A stretch of DNA of 64,000 nt from Rugamonas rivuli. GTDB lineage: Bacteria > Pseudomonadota > Gammaproteobacteria > Burkholderiales > Burkholderiaceae_D. The stretch lies in NCBI RefSeq assembly GCF_009380165.1, contig NZ_WHUF01000004.1:558001-622000 (forward strand). The letters are read 5' to 3'. Positions within the stretch are counted from its first letter, which is position 1. Every line of letters starts with the position of its first letter. Of this stretch, positions 17,161-25,426 are shown in pieces. Under the pieces are notes generated by a model that searched no databases, was not told where the DNA came from, and worked only from the letters and a program-made list of their open reading frames with translations. A program made the position numbers and the translations under genes.

Positions 17161-17188
17161 AAGCGGCCGGTCATGCCGGCCGCCGCTT
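17161..17188 (-). terminator. Stem-loop after the H-NS-like gene
   Basis: Arms aagcggc (17161-17167) and gccgctt (17182-17188), with an inner cgg/ccg pairing and a short bulge, lie 18 bases after the stop of the H-NS-like gene. No T-run follows on the minus strand, so it is a candidate terminator or transcript-end structure only. Confidence 0.4.
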
Positions 17189-17205
17189 ATCGAAGTGCAG
17201 GCAGT

Positions 17206-17520
17206 TTAAACCTTTAAGCCGGCGATGTCTTTACCGGATTCCAGCCAATCCTTGACCCATTTGGGCTGGCGGCCGCGGCCGGTCCAGAGCTGGCTGGCGT
17301 CGGCCGGATTGCGGTAGCGCGGCGCCACGCTGCCGGTCTTGGCGCGTGCGCTGCCGGCGCCGCCGACCAGGTCTTTCAGCGGAACGCCCACGCTTTGGGC
17401 GATCGCCAGTATCTGTTCGCGCGCTTTTGCCAGGTCCTGGCTTTCGCGCTGCTTTAATTCATGTTTAACTTGTTCCTGCAAATTCCGTAAATCCGCAGAG
17501 GACATATTCGACAGATCCAT
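17206..17520 (-). CDS. H-NS family nucleoid-associated protein
   Basis: 104-residue DNA-binding protein. Residues about 5-50 form a charged, coiled-coil-like oligomerisation region (LRNLQEQVKHELKQRE). The C-terminal residues about 72-98 hold the H-NS DNA-binding core with YRNPADASQLWTGRGRQPKW, including the T-G-R-G-R-Q-P-K hook that enters AT-rich minor grooves. AAGGA lies seven bases before the ATG. Oxalobacteraceae usually carry several such paralogs. It sits between the WecA-like gene and the phosphohexomutase in a surface-polysaccharide region, where silencing of AT-rich neighbours would be plausible but is not shown. Confidence 0.93.
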   Translation of the reverse strand: MDLSNMSSADLRNLQEQVKHELKQRESQDLAKAREQILAIAQSVGVPLKDLVGGAGSARAKTGSVAPRYRNPADASQLWTGRGRQPKWVKDWLESGKDIAGLKV

Positions 17521-17586
17521 ATGGTATTCCTTTTAAGTGAAGTGATATAAAGCCCGGCGGGAATATATTACATCAACATAAAAAAA

Positions 17587-18681
17587 TCAGGTTTTCTTAT
17601 GACGTATCATCCAGCGCGGGGCTTTAAATCGGACGATGCGCACATAAATCCAGATGTAACTGCTGATAAACAAAATACAGAAACACATTAATGCCCAGGT
17701 ATGGCGCCAGAATACCGTGGCCGGTATCACCGCCATCAGCGAAAACAGCCATAAATACGGCGACGTCATCGAATTGCGGCGTATCAGCGCCCTCGCCTCT
17801 TTGCGGCCGACCGCCCATTGCACAATGCGGCGGAAGATCAGGCTATGCAAATGGATACCGTCCGGCATGGCCGGAGATTTTCCACGGACAAACATTCGTC
17901 GATAAACGGAAAATAATGTTTCAAAAGTCGGATAGATTAATAACAACGCCGCGTACCAGGTAGAAACTTGTGGATTGCGCATCACCAGCAGCAAGGCCAG
18001 TTCACCCAACATGAAGCCGATAAAATACGCGCCGCCGTCGCCGAGGAAAATCATGCCGACCGGGTAATTCCAGATCAGGAAGCCGGCGGTGGCGCCCGCC
18101 ACCATCAGCGCCGCGATCAGCACGAACATATCGTTGACCTGCAGCGCCACATAGCCCAGCGACAGCAGCATGCAGATGCACACCACGCTGGCCAGGCCGT
18201 TGAAACCGTCGATGATGTTGACCGCGTTGGCGATGCCGGCCACGGCCAGCACCGTCAGCGGCAGGGTCAGCCACATGTATTGCAGCGGCCAGGCGGAAAA
18301 CGCCCAGTCGATGCGGTCGACGCGGGCGTCGAGCAGGAAATAGCCGAGTGCGGCGGCGGCCATGGTCAGCACCAGGCGGCGCGCGGCGCTGACGCGGCCG
18401 GTGTAATCCTCGACAATGCCGCCGACAAAAGCCACGGCGGAACAGGCCAATAAGGACATCAGCCAATGCGTCATCGCCGGCACGCGCCAAATGGAAATGA
18501 AGGAACTCAGCGCCACCGATAAAAAGATCGATAAGCCGCCGATACGGGCCACGTGGTGGGCGTGCACTTTTTGCACCCCCATGAAATCGGAATCGAGCGC
18601 AGGACCGTGCAATCTCGCTTCTTTAATCACCAGCAGGGTTAGCAGCGCGGAAGCGACAAAGCTCAGTAAAAAGGAAAACAT
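17587..18681 (-). CDS. WecA/MraY-like undecaprenyl-phosphate glycosyl-1-phosphate transferase
   Basis: Polytopic membrane protein of 364 residues with about ten hydrophobic segments. Family motifs: HHVARIGG near residue 42, VEDYTGRVSAARR (the D-D-x-x-D loop, here beginning E-D), NAVNIIDGFNGLA, FLGDGGAYFIGF and PDGIHLHSLIFRR. Such enzymes transfer a sugar phosphate from a UDP-sugar to undecaprenyl phosphate to start O-antigen or capsule units. Together with rfbBACD upstream, it supports a rhamnose-containing polysaccharide. No good Shine-Dalgarno precedes the ATG. MraY itself is unlikely because no cell-division genes are near. Confidence 0.88.
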   Translation of the reverse strand: MFSFLLSFVASALLTLLVIKEARLHGPALDSDFMGVQKVHAHHVARIGGLSIFLSVALSSFISIWRVPAMTHWLMSLLACSAVAFVGGIVEDYTGRVSAARRLVLTMAAAALGYFLLDARVDRIDWAFSAWPLQYMWLTLPLTVLAVAGIANAVNIIDGFNGLASVVCICMLLSLGYVALQVNDMFVLIAALMVAGATAGFLIWNYPVGMIFLGDGGAYFIGFMLGELALLLVMRNPQVSTWYAALLLIYPTFETLFSVYRRMFVRGKSPAMPDGIHLHSLIFRRIVQWAVGRKEARALIRRNSMTSPYLWLFSLMAVIPATVFWRHTWALMCFCILFISSYIWIYVRIVRFKAPRWMIRHKKT

Positions 18682-18837
18682 ATTTATCTATACGAAATTA
18701 CCGGAGACGCTAACCGATATGGATGGCCAGTACGCTAACACGCGATTGTACCGGATTAAGCGGGGCGGTCTTAAATTGATAGCCGGTAATAACCGATGGG
18801 CATCGAATATTGGCCGGTTTGCAACGCCACGCGCGGC

Positions 18838-18861
18838 ATGCGGGCGGCGACGCGCCCGCAT
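18838..18861 (-). terminator. GC-rich stem-loop downstream of rfbD
   Basis: Perfect nine-base arms atgcgggcg (18838-18846) and cgcccgcat (18853-18861) with a six-base loop lie 50 bases after the rfbD stop, within the 229-base gap before the WecA-like gene. No T-run follows on the minus strand. It may end or attenuate the rfb transcript. I see no gene in this gap. Confidence 0.4.
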
Positions 18862-18910
18862 CATAGCAGCAGCCCATCGACCGGGCGGAATTGCTTACCA
18901 AACGATACAA

Positions 18911-19777
18911 CTAGGGGAGTGAGTCCATGCACAGGTGCAGGGCGTCTTTCCAGTCCGGCAAGTGGCAGAAGCGCGCCATCAGCCGCTCGGACGACATCAC
19001 CGAGTACTGCGGACGCTTGGCCGGCACCGGATACTCGGCGCTGGTGATCGGCAGCACGCGGCATTCCAGCCCCGCCGCCGCGACGATGGCCTGGGTGAAC
19101 TCGAACCAGGTGGTCTGGCCCTGGGCGCTCAGGTGATACACGCCGCTGTTCTGCACCCACCACTCGCGTCCGCCCGCGTGGGCTTGCGACAGCACCAGCG
19201 CGGTGGTGTCGGCGATGGTGCGGCTCCAGGTCGGGGCGCCGTGCTGGTCGGCCACCACGCGCAGCTCGTCGCGCTCCTTGGCCAGGCGCAGCATGGTCAG
19301 CAGGAAGTTCTTGCCGCGCATGCCGTACACCCAGCTGGTGCGGAAGATCAGGTGTGGTATGCCGGCCGCGGCGATGGCCTGTTCGCCGGCCAGCTTGCTG
19401 GCGCCGTAGACGTTGAGCGGACCGGTGGCGTCGTCCTCCACCCGCGCCGACGGCTGGCTGCCGTCGAACACATAATCGGTCGAGTAATGCACCATGGCCG
19501 CGCCCAGCAGCTTGGCTTCCTGCGCCATCAGGCCGGGCGCCTCGGCGTTGACGCGGTGCGCCAGCTCCGGCTCGCTCTCGGCCTTGTCGACCGCCGTGTA
19601 GGCGGCCGGGTTGACGATCAGCTGCGGCTTTTCGCGGCGGATGACGTCGCGCACCTGGTCCAGGTCGGACAGGTCCATCACCTTGCGGTCCACCGCCACC
19701 ACCTCGCCTATGCCCTGCAGGCTGCGCGCCAGCTCGTAGCCCACCTGGCCGGTACTGCCGGTCAGCAGGACTTTCAT
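18911..19777 (-). CDS. rfbD: dTDP-4-dehydrorhamnose reductase
   Basis: Last enzyme of dTDP-L-rhamnose synthesis (288 residues); reduces dTDP-4-keto-L-rhamnose with NAD(P)H. Short-chain dehydrogenase fold with the nucleotide loop LLTGSTGQVGYEL at the N-terminus, STDYVFDG, and catalytic Y-x-x-x-K in VYGASKLAGEQ, then RTSWVYG. The ATG at 19777 overlaps the rfbC stop by four bases (ATGA), which fixes the start; the frame continuing upstream is within rfbC. It is last in the rfbB-rfbA-rfbC-rfbD operon. Confidence 0.95.
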   Translation of the reverse strand: MKVLLTGSTGQVGYELARSLQGIGEVVAVDRKVMDLSDLDQVRDVIRREKPQLIVNPAAYTAVDKAESEPELAHRVNAEAPGLMAQEAKLLGAAMVHYSTDYVFDGSQPSARVEDDATGPLNVYGASKLAGEQAIAAAGIPHLIFRTSWVYGMRGKNFLLTMLRLAKERDELRVVADQHGAPTWSRTIADTTALVLSQAHAGGREWWVQNSGVYHLSAQGQTTWFEFTQAIVAAAGLECRVLPITSAEYPVPAKRPQYSVMSSERLMARFCHLPDWKDALHLCMDSLP

Positions 19778-20322
19778 GCAAACACCTCGGCGTCGGCCAG
19801 CAGCGCGGCGGCCTGGTCTTTGCCGGACAGCAGAGGCGCGGCGTCCAGCGCCGGCCATAGTATGCCGATGGCGGGATCGTTCCACAGGATGGAGCGCTCG
19901 TGCTCGGGCGCCCAGTAGTCGGTGGTCTTGTAGAGGAATTCGGCGGCGTCGCTGGTGACGACGAAACCGTGGGCAAAGCCCGGCGGTATCCACATCTGCT
20001 TCTTGTTCTCGGCCGACAGCTCGATGCCGTACCACTGGCCGAAGGTCGGCGAGCTCTTGCGCAAATCGACGGCGACGTCGTACACGCTGCCGGCGGTGGC
20101 GCGCACCAGCTTGCCCTGCGCCTGCTGGATCTGGTAGTGCAGGCCGCGCAGCACGCCCTTGGCCGAGCGCGAATGATTGTCCTGCACGAAGGGCAAAGTC
20201 ACGCCGGTCAGCTCGGCGAAACGGCGGGCGTTGAAACTCTCGTAGAAAAAGCCGCGGTCGTCGCCGAACACGCGCGGCTCCAGCACCAGCAAGCCCTCCA
20301 GCGGTGTAGCGATCACATTCAT
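19774..20322 (-). CDS. rfbC: dTDP-4-dehydrorhamnose 3,5-epimerase
   Basis: Cupin-fold epimerase of 182 residues, third step of dTDP-L-rhamnose synthesis. Seen: ARRFAELTG, FVQDNHSRSAKGVLRGLHYQ (catalytic base His and substrate-binding Arg), GSVYDVAVDLRKSSPTFGQW, WIPPGFAHGF and a catalytic-type tyrosine in EFLYKTTDYW. The start at 20322 overlaps the rfbA stop by four bases. Length fits the family. Overlaps on both sides imply translational coupling throughout the operon. Confidence 0.95.
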   Translation of the reverse strand: MNVIATPLEGLLVLEPRVFGDDRGFFYESFNARRFAELTGVTLPFVQDNHSRSAKGVLRGLHYQIQQAQGKLVRATAGSVYDVAVDLRKSSPTFGQWYGIELSAENKKQMWIPPGFAHGFVVTSDAAEFLYKTTDYWAPEHERSILWNDPAIGILWPALDAAPLLSGKDQAAALLADAEVFA

Positions 20323-21215
20323 CGTGGTACGACCTTGTCTTCGAGGATTTGCAGCAGGTACTGGCCGTAGTTGTTTTTCTTCAGCGGCTCGGCCAGCTTG
20401 CGCAGCTGGGCGGCGTCGATATAGCCCTTGCGGTAGGCGATCTCTTCCGGGCACGCCACTTTCAAGCCCTGGCGTTTTTCGATGGTGGCGATGAACTGCG
20501 AGGCATCGAGCAGCGACTCGTGGGTGCCGGTATCCAGCCAGGCCATGCCGCGTCCCATCACTTCGACGTTGAGCTGCTGCTTTTCCAGGTAGACGCGGTT
20601 GACGTCGGTAATCTCCAGCTCGCCGCGCGCGGACGGCTTGATGCTGGCCGCGATGTCGCACACCTGGTTGTCGTAGAAGTACAGGCCGGTGACGGCGTAG
20701 TTCGATTTCGGCTTGAGCGGCTTTTCCTCGATCGACACGGCCGTGCGGTTCGCATCGAACTCGACCACGCCGTAGCGTTCCGGATCCTGCACGTGGTAGG
20801 CGAACACCGTGGCGCCGTCGGTCTGCTCGGTGGCGTGGCGCAGCAAGGCGTCCAGGTCGTTGCCGTAGTAGATGTTATCGCCCAGGATCAGCGCCGACGG
20901 CGAATCGCCGACGAATTCCTTGCCGATGATGAAGGCTTGCGCCAGGCCGTCCGGCGATGGCTGCACCGCGTAGCTGATGTTGATGCCCCACTGGCTGCCG
21001 TCGCCCAGCAGATCCTGGAAGCGCGGCGTGTCCTGCGGCGTCGAGATCAGCAGGATCTCGGTCATGCCGGCCAACATCAGCACCGTCAGCGGATGGTAGA
21101 TCATCGGCTTGTCGTAGATCGGCAGCAGTTGCTTGGAGACGCTCATCGTCACCGGATACAGGCGGGTGCCGGAGCCGCCGGCCAGGATGATGCCTTTGCG
21201 GTTAGGGATGCTCAT
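20319..21215 (-). CDS. rfbA: Glucose-1-phosphate thymidylyltransferase
   Basis: First enzyme of the dTDP-rhamnose pathway (298 residues); makes dTDP-glucose from dTTP and glucose 1-phosphate. Seen: the nucleotidyltransferase signature GIILAGGSGTRLYPVT near the N-terminus, then SKQLLPIYDKPMIYHPL, LILGDNIYYG (metal-binding Asp), YGVVEFD, EEKPLKPKSNYAVTGLYFY and WLDTGTHESLLDA. All are typical of RmlA. Start and stop both overlap neighbours by four bases. Confidence 0.96.
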   Translation of the reverse strand: MSIPNRKGIILAGGSGTRLYPVTMSVSKQLLPIYDKPMIYHPLTVLMLAGMTEILLISTPQDTPRFQDLLGDGSQWGINISYAVQPSPDGLAQAFIIGKEFVGDSPSALILGDNIYYGNDLDALLRHATEQTDGATVFAYHVQDPERYGVVEFDANRTAVSIEEKPLKPKSNYAVTGLYFYDNQVCDIAASIKPSARGELEITDVNRVYLEKQQLNVEVMGRGMAWLDTGTHESLLDASQFIATIEKRQGLKVACPEEIAYRKGYIDAAQLRKLAEPLKKNNYGQYLLQILEDKVVPR

Positions 21216-22285
21216 TGCTGGCCTTCGCGGTTAAAGTAATTGGTTTCCACCCACTTGGCATAGCTGCCCGACTGCACGTCGGCCACCCAGGCCTGGTTCT
21301 CCAGGTACCACTGCACGGTCTTGGCGATGCCGGTCTGGAAGGTCTCGGCCGGTTTCCAGCCCAGTTCGCGTTCCAGCTTGCGGGCGTCGATGGCGTAGCG
21401 GCGGTCGTGGCCGGGACGGTCCTTGACGTAGGTGATCTGCGCGCGATAGCTGGCGCCATCGGCTTTCGGTTTCAGCTTGTCCAGCATGTCGCACAGCGTG
21501 TGCACCACGTCCAGGTTGGCCATCTCGTTCCAGCCGCCGACGTTGTAGGTCTCGCCCAGGCGGCCCGCTTCCAGCACGCGGCGGATCGCCGCGCAGTGGT
21601 CGCTGACGTACAGCCAGTCGCGCACCTGCTGGCCGTCGCCGTAGATCGGCAGCGGCTTGCCCGCTTGCGCGTTGGCGATGATCAGCGGGATCAGTTTTTC
21701 CGGGAAGTGATACGGGCCGTAGTTGTTGGAGCAGTTGGTGGTCAGCGTCGGCAGGCCGTAGGTGTGGTGATACGAGCGCACCAGGTGGTCCGAGGCGGCC
21801 TTCGAGGCCGAGTACGGGCTGTTCGGCGCGAACGCGGTGGTTTCGCTGAACGGCGCGTCGTCCGGGCCCAGCGTGCCGTAGACTTCATCGGTGGACACGT
21901 GCAGGAAGCGGAACGCGGCTTTCTCGTCCTCCGGCAGCGCCGACCAGTAGGCGCGCGTGGCTTCGAGCAGGCTGAAGGTGCCGTTGATGTTGGTGTTGAT
22001 GAACTCGCCGGGGCCGAGGATGGAACGGTCCACATGGCTTTCGGCGGCGAAGTGCACCACCGCGCGCGGCTTGTGCTGCTGGAACAGCGCCAGCACCTGG
22101 GCCTGGTCGCAGATGTCGCCGCGCACAAAGGTGTGGCGCGCGTCCTGCTTCAGCGAGGCCAGGTTGTTCAGATTGCCGGCATACGTCAGCTTATCGTAGT
22201 TGATGACTGGCTCATCCGACTGGGCCAGCCAGTCGAGGACAAAATTCGAGCCGATGAAACCCGCACCACCTGTCACAAAAATCAT
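21212..22285 (-). CDS. rfbB: dTDP-glucose 4,6-dehydratase
   Basis: NAD-dependent extended short-chain dehydrogenase (357 residues) catalysing the second step of dTDP-L-rhamnose synthesis. Seen: VTGGAGFIGSNFVLDWL at the N-terminus, HFAAESHVDRSI, the catalytic STDEVYG region, Y-x-x-x-K in YSASKAASDHLV, then NCSNNYGPYHFPEKLIPL. It is the first gene of the rfbBACD operon. The 141-base gap to the divergent apaH gene holds the promoters; a possible -10 (TAAAAT) lies about 40 bases before the start. Confidence 0.96.
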   Translation of the reverse strand: MIFVTGGAGFIGSNFVLDWLAQSDEPVINYDKLTYAGNLNNLASLKQDARHTFVRGDICDQAQVLALFQQHKPRAVVHFAAESHVDRSILGPGEFINTNINGTFSLLEATRAYWSALPEDEKAAFRFLHVSTDEVYGTLGPDDAPFSETTAFAPNSPYSASKAASDHLVRSYHHTYGLPTLTTNCSNNYGPYHFPEKLIPLIIANAQAGKPLPIYGDGQQVRDWLYVSDHCAAIRRVLEAGRLGETYNVGGWNEMANLDVVHTLCDMLDKLKPKADGASYRAQITYVKDRPGHDRRYAIDARKLERELGWKPAETFQTGIAKTVQWYLENQAWVADVQSGSYAKWVETNYFNREGQQ

Positions 22286-22426
22286 TTAGTATCCCGCAGC
22301 AAGAGTCAAATTAGTCGTAAGCATGATTTTATGTGAAACTGCCCTGCTACCGGGCAAAAATCGACACCCCACACTCTGATTTCAGGGTATTTCAGATTCC
22401 AAAGCAACGAACCACAGAGCATCCAT

Positions 22427-23275
22427 ATGAAAACCTATGTAATCGGGGATTTACAGGGCTGCCACGAGCAGACCCTGGCGTTGCTGGAGCGCGTACACGA
22501 GCATGCCGGTGAAGACGAGCCCATCATCCTGTTCGCAGGCGACCTGATCAATCGCGGCCCGGATTCGCTGGCCACGCTGCGCCACGTGCGCGCGCTGGCG
22601 ATGGGCAGCGGCGGCCGCATCGACAGCGTGCTCGGCAATCACGACCTGCATTTGCTGGCCGTGGCCTACGGCATCCGGCCCGAGCACAAGTCCGACACGC
22701 TGGCCGAGATCCTGCACGCACCCGACCGCGACGAGCTGATCGACTGGCTGCGGCGCCGTCCGCTGGCCATCCACACCCAGGGACACGTGCTGGTGCACGC
22801 CGGCCTGCTGCCGCAATGGACGGCGGCGCAGGCGATGGCGCTGGCCGGCGAAGTGCAGCAGATGCTGCGCGGCCCGAACATGGCGGAGTTCCTGGCCGAG
22901 ATGTACGGCAACCTGCCCGACCGATGGAGCGACGATCTGCAAGGCGCGGACCGGCTGCGCTGCATCATCAACGCGATGACGCGGCTGCGCTTCTGCGACG
23001 CCGACGGCGTGATGGATTTCAAGATGAAGGAAAGCGGCAAGGCCGAGGAAGGCTCGGGCCTGATGCCGTGGTTCGAGGTACCGGGGCGGCGCAGCCGCAA
23101 GGAGACGGTGGTGTTCGGCCACTGGTCGGCGCTGGGGCTGACCCTGAAGCCGCATTTGATCGGCCTCGACAGTGGCTGCGTGTGGGGCGGCCAATTGACC
23201 GCCGTATGCCTGGAAGACCGCAGCCTGCTGCAAGTGCAGTGCCCGGAATTCCAGACGCCGGGCCCGAAAAAATAA
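22427..23275 (+). CDS. apaH: Bis(5'-nucleosyl)-tetraphosphatase, symmetrical
   Basis: Cytosolic phosphoesterase of 282 residues that cleaves Ap4A into two ADP and also affects NpN-capped RNA. Metal-binding motifs of the calcineurin-like phosphatase fold are visible: VIGDLQGCHEQ (GDxxG), FAGDLINRGPDS (GDxxxRG), LGNHDLHLL (GNHD), with later histidines in VHAGLLPQW and FGHWSALG. Length fits ApaH. It is monocistronic, divergent from rfbB and convergent with the acyltransferase gene; paired inverted repeats separate the convergent ends. Confidence 0.95.
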   Translation: MKTYVIGDLQGCHEQTLALLERVHEHAGEDEPIILFAGDLINRGPDSLATLRHVRALAMGSGGRIDSVLGNHDLHLLAVAYGIRPEHKSDTLAEILHAPDRDELIDWLRRRPLAIHTQGHVLVHAGLLPQWTAAQAMALAGEVQQMLRGPNMAEFLAEMYGNLPDRWSDDLQGADRLRCIINAMTRLRFCDADGVMDFKMKESGKAEEGSGLMPWFEVPGRRSRKETVVFGHWSALGLTLKPHLIGLDSGCVWGGQLTAVCLEDRSLLQVQCPEFQTPGPKK

Positions 23276-23290
23276 GCAACGCCTGCCGTC

Positions 23291-23310
23291 GTTCCCGCGC
23301 AGGCGGGAAC
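23291..23310. repeat. dRS3-like palindromic repeat, copy 1
   Basis: GTTCCC-N8-GGGAAC between the convergent apaH and acyltransferase genes. It matches the 20-base dRS3-type unit ATTCCC-N8-GGGAAT except that the outermost pair is G-C. It is the inverse of copy 2, including an identical inverted eight-base core. Confidence 0.75.
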
Positions 23311-23342
23311 CCATAGACCATGTCCGCAGTGACTCAGCATGG

Positions 23343-23362
23343 ATTCCCGCCTGCGCGGGAAT
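23343..23362. repeat. dRS3-like palindromic repeat, copy 2
   Basis: An exact ATTCCC-N8-GGGAAT unit 32 bases from copy 1 and in opposite orientation; flanking ggat/atccc-type bases also match. The pair could fold into one long hairpin and terminate transcripts from both sides. Confidence 0.78.
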
Positions 23363-23368
23363 GACATC

Positions 23369-24103
23369 TCAACGAACGCCCAGCGCGGCGGCGACGGCCT
23401 GGTGCGTGGCCTCCGCCAGGTCGCGCCGGTGCGCGCCGATGCTATCGATGGCTGGCAGTATCGTCAACCGCGCCCTCACCGGCGGTCCATCCAGGATTAG
23501 CATGATGCTCTCGGCGAAGCTGGTCTCGCCGATGAAGTCCACCGACGGATGCGAAGCGCCCGACGGATCGCGGTAGGATAGCGCGATCGCCTGCACCGGC
23601 ACCTTGGCGTCGATCGCCGCCTCGAACAGGTTGGCGTGGAAGGGCAGCAGGCTGCCCTGCGCCGCCGTCGTACCTTCCGGGAAGAAGGCCACGCGCTCGC
23701 CGCGCTCCAGGCTGTTCACCAGGCCCTTGAAGATATGCCGCAGATCGCGCCGGTTGCCGCGCGAGATGAACACGGTGCCGGCCTTCTCCGCCAGCCATCC
23801 GGCTAGCGGCCAGGCGCGGATCTCGGCCTTGGCGACGAAATGGCTGGGATGCAGGCTGTGAATGACGAAGATGTCCAGCCACGATACGTGATTGGCCACC
23901 ACCATCGCCCGGTCCAGCAGCGGCACGCCGGCGCTCTGCTCCACCGTCACATTGCACATCGCCAGCAGCCGGGTCGACCAGCGGCGGATGTGGCCGTTAC
24001 GCTTTTCCTGTCCTATCCATGGGAACACGGTCGCACAGATCGCCATTCCCAACAGCACATGCAAAAACACCCGCGCGAGGCGGAAGATCATCGAAATCTT
24101 CAT
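23369..24103 (-). CDS. Lysophospholipid acyltransferase family protein (PlsC-like)
   Basis: Second PlsC-type acyltransferase in the window (244 residues). An N-terminal hydrophobic segment (about residues 8-30) is followed by VVANHVSWLDIF with the intact H-x4-D catalytic motif, KAEIRAWPLAGWLAEKAG, and FFPEGTTAAQGSLLPF. Unlike the plsC product at 6166-6906 it keeps the Asp, and its E-G-T motif lacks the following Arg. Substrate could be lysophosphatidic acid or another lysolipid such as an ornithine lipid. It follows the dihydroorotase-like gene by nine bases, so it likely rides on the pyr operon. Confidence 0.88.
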   Translation of the reverse strand: MKISMIFRLARVFLHVLLGMAICATVFPWIGQEKRNGHIRRWSTRLLAMCNVTVEQSAGVPLLDRAMVVANHVSWLDIFVIHSLHPSHFVAKAEIRAWPLAGWLAEKAGTVFISRGNRRDLRHIFKGLVNSLERGERVAFFPEGTTAAQGSLLPFHANLFEAAIDAKVPVQAIALSYRDPSGASHPSVDFIGETSFAESIMLILDGPPVRARLTILPAIDSIGAHRRDLAEATHQAVAAALGVR

Positions 24104-24112
24104 GCCATCCGA

Positions 24113-25426
24113 TCAGCTGCGTTGGAAGGCGACGTGGCCAGCAACGATGGTGGTGCGGACCTGGCCGGCCAGGTTGTAGCCGACGAAAGGCGTGTGCTTG
24201 CCCTGGCTGGCCAGCGCCGAAGCTTCCACCGTCCAGCGTGCTTCAGCATCGAACAGGCAGACATCGGCCGTAGCGCCGACCGACAAGGTGCCCGCGTCCA
24301 GCCCGGCCACGCGGGCCGCGTCGGACGTGATGCGGGCCAGCGCGCGCGCCAGCGGACGCACGGCGCCCGTGTCCTGGGTGGCGGCGTAGTCGTCGGCCCA
24401 TTTCAGCGCCAGCGACAGCAGCAGTTCCAGGCCGGTGGCGCCCGGCGAGGCTTCGCCGAACGGCAGCAGCTTCTCGTCGTCGTCGACCGGCGTGTGGTCC
24501 GAGCACAGCGCATCGACCGTGCCGTCCAGCAGGCCGAAGCGGATCGCATCGCGGTCGCGCTGGCTGCGGAACGGCGGCGTCACGCGCGCGTTCGAATCGA
24601 AGAAGCCGATGTCGGCGTCGGTCAGGTGGATGTGGTGGGCGCCGACGTCGCAGGTGACGGGCAAGCCTTCCTTCTTGGCGTTGCGCACCAGCTCCAGGCC
24701 GGCCGCCGACGACATGCGGCACAGGTGCACGCGGGCTCCGGTCGAGCGCATCAGTTCGAAGATGGTGTGCAGCGCGATGGTTTCCGACATCACCGGCACG
24801 CCGGACAGGCCCAGGCGCGAAGCCAGCGGGCCGCTGGCCGCGATGCCGCCACGGCCGATGTGCGCGTCCTGCGGACGCAGCCATACGGTGTAGTTGAAGG
24901 TCTTGGCGTACTGCATGGCGCGCAGCAGCACATTGGTGTCTTCGATCGGCTCTTCCGCCTGCGCGAAGCCGATGCAGCCGGCTTCGGTCAGCTCGGCCAT
25001 CTCGGTCAGCGCCAGGCCCTTGAGGCCGACGGTCAGCGCGCCCAGCGGGTGCACGTGCGCCTGGTTCAGCGTCTTGGCGCGGTACTTGAGCATCTCCACC
25101 AGGCCCGGTTCGTCCAGCACCGGATCGGTGTCCGGCGGGCAGATCAGGCTGGTGACGCCGCCTTGCATGGCGGCCTGCATTTCCGATTCCAGCGTGGCCT
25201 TGTATTCATAGCCCGGCTCGCGCAGGCGCGCGGACAGGTCGACGAAGCCGGGCGAGACGATCAGGCCGGTCGCGTCGATGGTCTGGTCGGCCGCGAAGCC
25301 CGCAGGCGCCGCGCCCACCGCCAGCACTTTGCCGTCGGCGATGTAGAGGTCGTTCTTGCCGTCGATGCCGTTGGCCGGATCGATCAGGTGGCCGTTTTTA
25401 ATGTGTAGTTTCATGCCTGCGTTCAT
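24113..25426 (-). CDS. pyrX: Dihydroorotase-like protein, probably noncatalytic (PyrC'/PyrX)
   Basis: Amidohydrolase-fold protein of 437 residues next to pyrB. Active dihydroorotases have D-x-H-x-H in PGFxDxHxHLREPG; here residues 63-72 read DLSARLREPG, so both first metal-binding histidines are replaced (S65, R67). The later histidine position reads VWLRPQDAH. CSDHTPVDDDEK near the C-terminus is retained. In Pseudomonas-type operons such inactive partners (PyrC'/PyrX) assemble with aspartate carbamoyltransferase and are structural. The start overlaps the pyrB stop by four bases. A separate catalytic dihydroorotase would be expected elsewhere in the genome. Confidence 0.88.
   Translation of the reverse strand: MNAGMKLHIKNGHLIDPANGIDGKNDLYIADGKVLAVGAAPAGFAADQTIDATGLIVSPGFVDLSARLREPGYEYKATLESEMQAAMQGGVTSLICPPDTDPVLDEPGLVEMLKYRAKTLNQAHVHPLGALTVGLKGLALTEMAELTEAGCIGFAQAEEPIEDTNVLLRAMQYAKTFNYTVWLRPQDAHIGRGGIAASGPLASRLGLSGVPVMSETIALHTIFELMRSTGARVHLCRMSSAAGLELVRNAKKEGLPVTCDVGAHHIHLTDADIGFFDSNARVTPPFRSQRDRDAIRFGLLDGTVDALCSDHTPVDDDEKLLPFGEASPGATGLELLLSLALKWADDYAATQDTGAVRPLARALARITSDAARVAGLDAGTLSVGATADVCLFDAEARWTVEASALASQGKHTPFVGYNLAGQVRTTIVAGHVAFQRS

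Noticed and set aside
18682..18910. Small gene in the rfbD to WecA-like gap
   Set aside because: No open frame with a start, ribosome-binding site and plausible composition on the sense strand; only a hairpin and AT-rich promoter-like sequence are seen.
23288..23366. Insertion sequence remnant or CRISPR repeats
   Set aside because: Only two 20-base inverted copies with no transposase or target duplication; the dRS3-type repeat explains them.
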